A stretch of 64,000 bases of DNA from positions 85,363,675-85,427,674 of the forward strand of contig NC_035444.2 of the NCBI RefSeq assembly GCF_002127325.2, read 5' to 3'. Shown here in pieces: positions 56,614-64,000 of the stretch. This DNA is from Helianthus annuus. Its lineage: Eukaryota; Streptophyta; Magnoliopsida; Asterales; Asteraceae. The notes under the pieces are model-generated. The model saw only the letters and a program-made list of their open reading frames with translations. It searched no databases and was not told the origin of the DNA. The translations under genes were made by a program, and so were the position numbers. Within the stretch, counting starts at the first letter, position 1. Each line of letters starts with the position of its first letter.

Positions 56614-57062
56614 TTATTCGTTTAATTGCAACTGGGTTTGTAATCTCCTCGCAAGAATGGGAATCCTAGACTTTTCATCATCATGGAACTTATAAGCCAT
56701 GACCAGGTCATAACCTGTGAGCTCAAAAACCTCCTGGACCATCATGTCACATAGCCGTTCAATGCTGCCACTAGGCAGAGACTGTAGCCTAGCTATCGCT
56801 TTGCCTGCGTATTTGTAAGACTGTAGAGAACCCGCATCTGTCGTTGGGGTTTCATTAGGCATAACGGGGCTCGAAATCTATGATCAAACTACCCGTTACC
56901 CGATGGATAATCGCATAAAACGGCTTCCCGAGTTTTTTACAGTGGACCAAATGGGATTTGGCAAAGGTACCTCCCCAAATTTTATGGCTTTGAACAACGC
57001 ATTCGTGTTGGGACCGGAAAATACTCTTCTAACATCTGTTCCTATACCGATAACTGGTTGAA
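56614..57062 (-). pseudogene. PHYA: captured phytochrome A fragment (PAS end and GAF start) inside the CACTA element
   Basis: On the minus strand, from about 57062: [34 protein letters not shown], then (after a frame change) a [20 protein letters not shown] block, then (after another change) [46 protein letters not shown]. These follow the order of the phytochrome N-terminal PAS domain and the start of the GAF (chromophore) domain; the RLQSLPSG and VFELTGYD wording is closest to PHYA. After DDE the next 20 codons are unrelated, so the fragment stops before the chromophore cysteine. About 150 codons are covered. Two frameshifts and no promoter make a working product unlikely. Exon-intron structure is not seen, so a single exon piece was captured. 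Confidence 0.92.
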
Positions 57063-57967
57063 GTAGCATAGTGCTTAAATTTGAATACTGAACACAAGAA
57101 CTTTTGATAATCAGATATATAAATTACACCAAGATTATTACATAAATCAAATCAGAACTAAATCTTTGAAAGTTGAAACTAATATTTGAAGCCCTAAATG
57201 ACCAATTCTTCCCTTTTGATTAACAGACTCTGCCACACCGCCAACTCGACGCCGTATCACGGTTCTGCTAAACTACTTGCTGAAACATTTTATTTGTTTA
57301 TCCAATTCAAGTCCCAGGTACCAAAAATAAAATTAGTATGCTCTTCTCTTTTGAACAGTTTTCTGCAAAATTGTTGATCTAATATTTTGTTAATTTGTTC
57401 ATGCGACAGACACGCCTTCACGCATCGCGTACCGCCACTATCGTTTCTGGTACGTTCACTGCGTAATTATTGATGTAATGAATTAAACCTTTCGTTTCTG
57501 TCCTGTATCTCAGTATATGCTTATTCGAGTACGAAAGGCTTATTCGTTTCTGTCCTGTATCTCAGTATATGCTTATTCGAGTACGGAATGCGCTTAACCT
57601 GCACTAAGCACTCAAAAATGATGCTTAAATGTGCATAGCCCACTCCATCACTGGCTTAAGTGTATCAAAGCTGGGTTACGTGGCGCATGACGGGTGTTTT
57701 CCGGCCCTAGTACGCGTGACCGACATTTAAAGTTTAAACATGCATAACCGTTTCTTAAAACAACCTGTTCCGTCCCCTGACCCGAACTCATCCCGACCCT
57801 AACCAAAATAACCATTTATTGAATCAACTTGTTTTGACCAAAGCCGTTCTAACTCGCAACCCCAACCCACCCGACCTGACCCGTTCTCATCCGACCCCAT
57901 CCCGACCCAAACACGTCCCGAGTCGGCATGCCGCCCAACCTAACCCACCAATATTTTGCCACGTCTA

Positions 57968-58015
<48 letters not shown>

Positions 58016-58062
58016 CCTTTCCAATTTTCATTATATTTTTAGCCTATCTTGACCTAAACCCA

Positions 58063-58117
<55 letters not shown>

Positions 58118-58308
58118 ATATATATCTTAAACTAATAGCAGCATATATGTATAAATAATTCAACCATACTTTTTTGATTAATTCCTATTGAATATGCATA
58201 TAACTGGGAATCCTATACTTTTCAAATAAGCAATAAAAGAAACGTATTCGCAATAAGCATTTGATAAGAATGGTTAGGGGATTACTTAATCATGTTTGAT
58301 CTGATATT
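57063..58308. other. CACTA intergenic: possible TNP2 5' exons, SSRs
   Basis: Exon-like pieces bounded by AG and GT (about 57227-57316, 57410-57449, 58888-58968) could be untranslated or short coding 5' exons of TNP2. A 54-bp tandem pair (TCGTTTCTGTCCTGTATCTCAG...TTATTCGAGTACG) lies at about 57493-57595. An (ATT)n tract (57967-58013) and a (TA)n tract (58064-58110) follow. Confidence 0.5.
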
Positions 58309-58754
58309 CAGGGGCGAATCTACATTGATTAATACGGGTTCACACGAACCCACGGCGTTTCGAAATTTTAATAGAGATTATACATAAGAAACATAACACC
58401 CATAAATATTATTGGAGATGAACCCATAAGCAAAAGCTATTCACAGCTCAGCGGATAGGTCAGTTCATAAGCATACAGAGGATCCCGAGTTCTAGTCCCA
58501 CCCCTGTAATTTTTTGTGCAATGTTAATGGAATCTTGAATTACTTTTTTTCTTTCTTATGTTCTTTCTGTGCTTTTTAGTTCTTTTCTTTGTTTCAGTTA
58601 TCAGAATAATCAATTTAAGATTGTGTATTAGTTTGCTTTTTCTTGAACCTTACATGACCCGACTCGAATCAAACGAAACTGTGAACGGACCCGAAAGTTT
58701 AGATGCCCGGTTACATAACGAACCCACTGGAAAAAATTCCTGGATCCGCCACTG
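58309..58754. mobile_element. hAT-like MITE, 446 bp, perfect 8-bp target duplication, tRNA-like core
   Basis: Ends CAGGGGCGAATCTAC and TGGATCCGCCACTG (inverse CAGTGGCGGATCC). CTGATATT stands at 58301-58308 and 58755-58762. Inside, 58444-58510 reads AGCTCAGCGGATAGGTCAG (box-A-like), then GAGTTCTAGTCCCACCCC (box-B-like). Confidence 0.9.
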
Positions 58755-59087
58755 CTGATATTTTATATTTGTGGTTTGCTTATTAGTTTATAACTTAAGT
58801 GCTTTCTTGCACTTGTTTTTGTAATCTCCTCGTAAGATATATATTTTATTGCTTTTGTCATTAGGCAACTTTCTTTTGTACATGCAGGGTTTTCAAAAGT
58901 TACGTCACCATTTGGACAGGGGAATCAATTCAAGGATAATTTTGCAAATTCTTCTGCTCAAGATTTGGTAATTTGCCTACCGCCAAGTTTTATTATGTCT
59001 AAAACTATGTTACCTCATAAACCAAAAAAATAATGTTTTGTTTTGACAATTAGTTTATTTATTTTTGTTGTTAACCAGGATTTTGCA

Positions 59088-62000
59088 ATGCCATTGGGTA
59101 AGAGCTGGACTAAAATCACTAATAAGGTAGATCCAGTGTTCATTAATGGAGCGATAGCTTTTGCAGAAAGGGGTAAAACATATGTTGATAGTGAAGGTAG
59201 GATACATTGCCCGTGTAAAAAGTGTGTGAATGCAAGAAGACATGTTCCCACAGTCGTTGCTGATCATATCATCTATAATTGTTTTGAACCATCATACAAT
59301 GTATGGATTCATCATGGTGAACATCTTCCGAGTTATGAAACAGATGATACAGATAGTGACTATGAAGAAAGTGAAAACGAATCAAATGACGGTGTCAATG
59401 AGTTACTTGATGATGTTTTTCCTACGGGCGACGAATCTGAAGCTGAAAACTTCATGGACGGTGTCAATCTACGTAATAACCCAAAGGTGGAAAAGTTATT
59501 TGTCGATATGGAGAAGCCTTTATACCCCGGGTGTGATAAGTTTTCTGTACTAGGCTTTTTACTAGAGTTGATGAACGTGAAGGTAACATGCAAAATGACA
59601 AACGTGTCAATGGATATGATTCTGAATTTATTTAGTCGGGCCTTCAAGGATGCGCAAACTTGCCAAAAAACCATTATGAGGCGAAAAAGTATTTACGTAC
59701 TCTTGGACTAGGATACGAATCTATTCATGCTTGTAAACATGATTGTGCATTATTTTGGAAAGAAAATGCAGAATTACAAAATTGCCCCGTGTGTGGCACT
59801 AGTCGTTATAAGGAAAATAGTAAAGGGAAGAAAAAACCGGTAAAAAATTTGCGTTACTTTCCCATCACAAGTAGACTTAAGCGCTTATATGCCTCAAGAC
59901 ACACTGCTAAGGAAATGTTGTGGCATGATAAATACAGAACCAAAGAGGAGGGGGTTCTTAGACATCCAGCAGATGGAAAGGCATGGAAACACTTTGATAC
60001 AATGTTTCCTGATTTTGCAAAGGATCCTAGAAATGTTCGCCTAGGGCTTGCAAGTGATGGTTTCAATCCGTTTGTTGCAAAGAGTCTCTCCTATAGTATG
60101 TGGCCTGTTGTGCTCATAACATACAATATGCCTCCTTGGAAGTCTATGGTCGATGCTTCATTTATGTTGACATTGCTGATTCCTGGAAGCGATTCACCAT
60201 GTAATGATATTGATGTATTTTTTGCGTCCACTAATAGATGAGTTGAAACTTCTGTGGGATAAGGGTGTTGAAACATATGATTGTGAATCAAAACAGAAAT
60301 TCAACATGCGTGTTGCACTTCTATGGACAATTAATGATTTTCCTGCGTACAGTTATTTGTCTGGATGGAGCACGAGTGGATATAAGGGATGTCCAATATG
60401 CAATGAAGATGCGAGCAGTATACGTTTACGAGATAGAATAGGATATGTAGGTCATAGGCGATTTCTCCCGACCGATCACTCTTGGAGGAAAGCACGAGAT
60501 TTTAATGGACAGAGAGAGACTAGGCTTGCACCTAAAATTGTCAACGGAGATGATTGCTTACATCAGTTGAAACATCTCCCTATACATCAGCATGGAAAAC
60601 ATCCGGATCATGTTGGTAAAAAGAGAAAACGAAACTCACATGATATAAACTGGTCAAAGAAAAGCATCTTCTTCGAACTCCCATATTGGCCTAAGTTATT
60701 GATTCGTCACAACATTGACGTGATGCATGTGGAAAAAAATGTGTGTGAGAATGTGTTGGAAACCCTATTAAACATAGAAGGAAGGACGGAAGACACTGAC
60801 AATGCCCGACTAGAGTTGGAAGATATGAACATACGTAAAGAGCTTCACTTGGTTAGAAAGAATGATCATTGGGTTAAACCACATGCTTTGTATGTTTTAA
60901 CTCGAGATGAGAGAAAACAATTTTGTAATTTACTTAGCTCTGTGCGTTTCCCAGATGGGTATGCTGGAAATTTAGCTAAAAATGTGATTACTGAGCAAGG
61001 TAAGGTACATGGGCTAAAATCACATGATTGTCACGTCTTAATACAACGCCTAATTCCTATTGCAATCCGTCACTTTATGACAAAACAGATTCGTGAGGCA
61101 TTAGTGGAGTTGTCTCAGTTTTTCAAGAAACTTACTCAAGTCACATTACACGTGAATGAGTTGGAAGCGTTGCAAAAAGATGTAGTTATGATTTTGTGCA
61201 AGCTTGAACGTATATTTCCCCCATCATTTTTTACAGTTATGGTGCACTTGTGTGTGCATCTTCCTCAAGAGGCTATTTTGGGAGGACCTGTACAATCGAG
61301 GTGGATGTATCCAATCGAAAGATACCTTGGCCATTTAAAAAAATATGTTAAAAACTTAGCTAAACCCGAAGGCTCGATAGTAGAAGGTTATGTTGTTGAA
61401 GAAGCTATAACATTTTGTTCACACTATTTACGAGGTGTTGAATCCAAGTTAGACAAACGTGATAGAAATGATGACAAAACCTCTAGTGATGCTCAAAGTT
61501 GTGCGTTGGATGTTTTTAGATTGAATGGTCGAGGTATTGGGAAGAAAGAAGTACATATCCTTCCTAGTAATCTTATGAAAAAAGCAATATGGTTTATCTT
61601 CAACAATTGTCAAGAGGTTCAGCCGTACTTAGAGTAAGTTTTTTTATATTTGGTTGTGAATTGGTATTAACTATCATATGTCACTAAATTTATAGTATAT
61701 CTACATGTGGCAGAGAACACTTGCGGTTTTTACAAATGCAACATCCGGAATCATCAGATTTTTACGAGATGCAACAGTCTACATTCTCGACTTGGTTTGC
61801 AAAACGGGTAATGCTAACACTCTATTTTACTTACTTTACTTTGTGATATTGCATTGCACTCTGATAACATGATTACTATGTTGAAAATTGGGAACAGATT
61901 CAAGAGATGTATGCGCTAAATCCATCTCAAATTAATGAAGAGTTATATGCATTGTCTTGCCTTCCTGATAATCGGGTATCGTCACACAGGGGTTATATCG

Positions 62001-62623
62001 TGAACGGGGTAAAATTTATAGTTAAGTCAAACGACGACGGTAGACAAACACAAAATTGTGGAGTTACGGTACCTGGCGTTCATAATGATATCGAAGATGA
62101 CTATTATGGATTTCTTGACGAAGTCATTGAATTGTCATTTATAAGAGGTTATCGTATTATATTATTCAAATGCACATGGTTTGATATTGATTGTCGAAGA
62201 AAGAACGTGATATTTGAACCTCATTTTATAAGCATAGACACGTCTCGGCATGCTTACAAGGAGGATCCTTTCATCTGTGCAAACCAGGCTAAACAAGTGT
62301 TTTATATAAATGATCCACTTAAACCAAATTCACAATAGAAAATCATTGAAAGAATTACCCACATACACTTGTGGGATATTCCAGAAGACAAGAATGCAGA
62401 AGATTTGTTAGAAGATGTCAACCTTCACCGTAAAGATGTTGAAGAAGAAATTGTTGAAAATGTTGATGTTGATGGCACTATAGATGATTTTATCAATGAC
62501 AAGCTAGATGATTCTGATCATAGCATGGAAGATTTTGGTTCAAAGTCAAATCTGGATGATTCAGACACTGATAAACCCAATAATGAAATGGAAAATGATG
62601 AGACAGACGATGATGATTGGTAA
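59088..62623 (+). pseudogene. CACTA TNP2-type transposase, two frameshifts and one stop
   Basis: ATG at 59088 (MPLGKSWTK) begins the transposase-associated domain: FINGAIAFAERG, CPCKKCVN. A one-base change near 59659 shifts frame into the Transposase_21 region (YEAKKYLRTLGLGYESIHACKHDC, CPVCGTSRY, HDKYRTKEEGVLRHPADG, LGLASDGFNP). An extra T in the T-run near 60220 shifts again; the third frame runs LLWTINDFPAYSYLSGWSTSG, CPICNED, LPYWPKLLIRHNIDVMHVEKNV, then the DUF4218-like part with GPVQSRWMYPIERYLGHLK. GT-AG introns (61634-61713, 61808-61897) join 61714-61807 (EEHLRFL) and 61898 onward, DUF4216-like (YYGFLDEVIELSF, LFKCTWFD). TAG at 62336-62338 breaks it; the same frame continues to an acidic tail ending DDDDW at 62623. 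It would cut and join the element ends. Confidence 0.9.
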
Positions 62624-63229
62624 TGTTCAGTATGTAACATTTGTAAGAGTTTCGAATATTAAGCTTTACAAAGACTAGTTTTATTCTTACTAATATACAT
62701 GTAAAAGTAGCATTGTTTCACAATATCTAAGCATTTACTATGGATATTATGTTTGCAGGTAAAAGTGAGAAGTATCAAGAAAGGAATTACATTGAAGGAA
62801 AAAAGTAGAAGTATCAAGAAAGGAATTACAGGTAGTATTTAATAAAGCTTTTTTCTAATTTGTCTAGTATCTATTAAAATTTAAGATAACTTAGTATAAA
62901 TGTTTTCAGAAGGATGAATTTGGAAGAAGCTTATCTTAGAGACTTGTGCTATTTGGACTTATGAAGGTTGTTGATATGTTGTAGTAGGTTGATTTGGATG
63001 CTAATGATCTTATTTTGTACTTTGTTGAACTTTGAACTTGTTTTATATTTTGTTAAAATTGATTTGGACATATAATGTATTTTGTTAAACGTATAATGCA
63101 TATGTTTTTAAAATTATTCAATAATACATATGTTCATCGAAGAAAAAGACTCATTTTTTTAACTTTTTAAGTATTGAACCCGGTGCAAAGCTTATACCAT
63201 ATGTCCATATTTGGATCTAATTGGATTGT
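62624..63229. other. 3' region of TNP2, no gene
   Basis: AAGTGAGAAGTATCAAGAAAGGAATTACA is repeated at 62762 and 62797 (a 40-bp tandem pair). AATAAAGC at 62840 is a polyadenylation-like signal. No ORF. Confidence 0.5.
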
Positions 63230-64000
63230 GTATCAACGTATCATTTCATTTTACGTGTCATATATGGTGTTACGAATGAAACATAATTGAGATTAAAATT
63301 CAGTTACCAATAAGATGTCAATATATTAGTGACTGAATAATAGTGATCAATAAAATTGTGCCTTTTTTATTAATTGGGCACTTATTTGGGACTGAATTTC
63401 AGTAACCAATAGGTTTCCATCCACTTTTTTGGCAAACATGTTTGTGACTAAAATTTAGTTTCAGACAAGTGGTCAAAGTATTAGGGATTGATTATCTGTC
63501 ACAAAGATCATCGGAAAAAAATCAGTCTCTAATACAATTAGTAACTGAGAAATTAGTCTGGATACCATGCATCCGAGACTCATAGATCAGTCCTTCGTAA
63601 TTTAGTCTCTAGGTGTCAATATATTAGTGACTGAATATTAGTGACCAATAAAATGGCGCCATTTTATATTTATTAATGGGGAAGTTACTTAGGACTGAAT
63701 TTCAGTAACCAATAAGTTTCCCCCCAAAATTTATTTTTAGACTAACATATTTGTGACTAACATATTTTTAGACTAACATATTAAGGACTGATTATTAGTC
63801 ACGGACATCAGTCACAAAAAAATCAACCTCTAATACAATTAGTAACTAATAAATTAGTCCCGGATACTATGTATTCGAGACTGATAGATCAGTCCCTCAT
63901 AATTTAGTCCCTAGGTGTTAATATATTAGTGACTGAATATTAGTGACCAATAAAATGGCGCCATTTTTATTAATGGGGGCAGTTATTTAGGACTGAATTT
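63230..64000. repeat. CACTA right subterminal repeats, 300-bp higher-order units
   Basis: A unit of AATATATTAGTGACTGAATATTAGTGACCAATAAAAT, then TTTATTAATGGG, TTAGGACTGAATTTCAG and shorter GTCCCTAA/TTAGGGAC motifs starts at about 63315, 63613 and 63915, period about 300. The element's right TIR is not yet reached at 64000. Confidence 0.9.

Larger units (their letters stand above)
50932..64000 (+). mobile_element. CACTA (En/Spm) DNA transposon, left end to beyond the window
   Basis: It starts CACTACAAAAAAG, the eponymous terminus, followed by about 900 bp of subterminal repeats of AGGGACTGAAAATCAGTCCCTAA. The same motif family fills 63230-64000, so the right end must be close after the window. 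The element is at least 13 kb. Genes: a Ptta-type gene on minus (52004-55978) and a TNP2-type gene on plus (59088-62623), both broken. Foreign cargo: a hAT-like element in a Ptta intron, a phytochrome fragment, and a hAT-like MITE upstream of TNP2. CCC precedes the left end; its partner is outside the window. Confidence 0.95.

Overview
The window is plant nuclear DNA, AT-rich and dominated by transposable elements. Plant markers are Ty3/gypsy polyproteins with initiator-Met-type primer sites, a CACTA element with TNP2 and Ptta/En/Spm proteins, Mutator and hAT relatives, a phytochrome fragment and a TRM-family gene. A eudicot, perhaps Asteraceae, fits the repeat style; the family-level guess is an impression, not a proof. 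Only two host-type genes look intact: a three-exon TRM/DUF4378 gene (19036-21504, +) and a small single-exon gene of unknown function (24605-25036, -).

Layout. 1-4010: 3' part of a Ty3/gypsy element (broken RNase H, integrase, chromodomain-like tail) and its 3' LTR. 4798-5086: tRNA-derived SINE with target duplication. 5515-9534: Helitron-like element on the minus strand; its 3' junction is tandemly duplicated. 9637-10917: Mutator-like element with perfect 9-bp target duplication. 11147-11977: TIR element. 12130-12762: truncated non-LTR retrotransposon with poly(A) and 11-bp target duplication. 14079-16300: gag-protease remnant of another LTR element. 18.5-25.1 kb: gene island with MITEs. 26.2-27.0 kb: two MITEs. 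27335-31584: one Mutator-like element holding a second one, which holds a non-LTR retrotransposon. 33.7-39.8 kb: TIR elements and MITEs sitting in (TA)n tracts, one carrying an intact 195-codon ORF amid GGCG-motif repeats. 41105-43730: solo LTR with 5-bp target duplication. 44187-45613: LTR plus primer site of another element, interrupted at 45728 by a gypsy element (LTR, primer site, gag), itself interrupted at 50932 by a CACTA element that runs past the window end. The CACTA element carries a decayed Ptta-type gene (-), a decayed TNP2-type gene (+), a hAT-like insertion and a captured phytochrome A fragment.

How it fits together. Most structure is explained by nesting: LTR element > gypsy element > CACTA > hAT at 44-64 kb, and Mutator > Mutator > LINE at 27-31 kb. 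The autonomous-type genes all carry frameshifts or stops, so most elements look dead or dependent on relatives elsewhere. The least explained items are the 195-codon ORF with its GGCG array (37.3-39.8 kb), the non-LTR family with a CCHC/PD-D-like C-terminus (three copies), tRNA-like segments inside the TIR elements, and the GATCGG-rich LTRs with a hairpin beside the TATA box.
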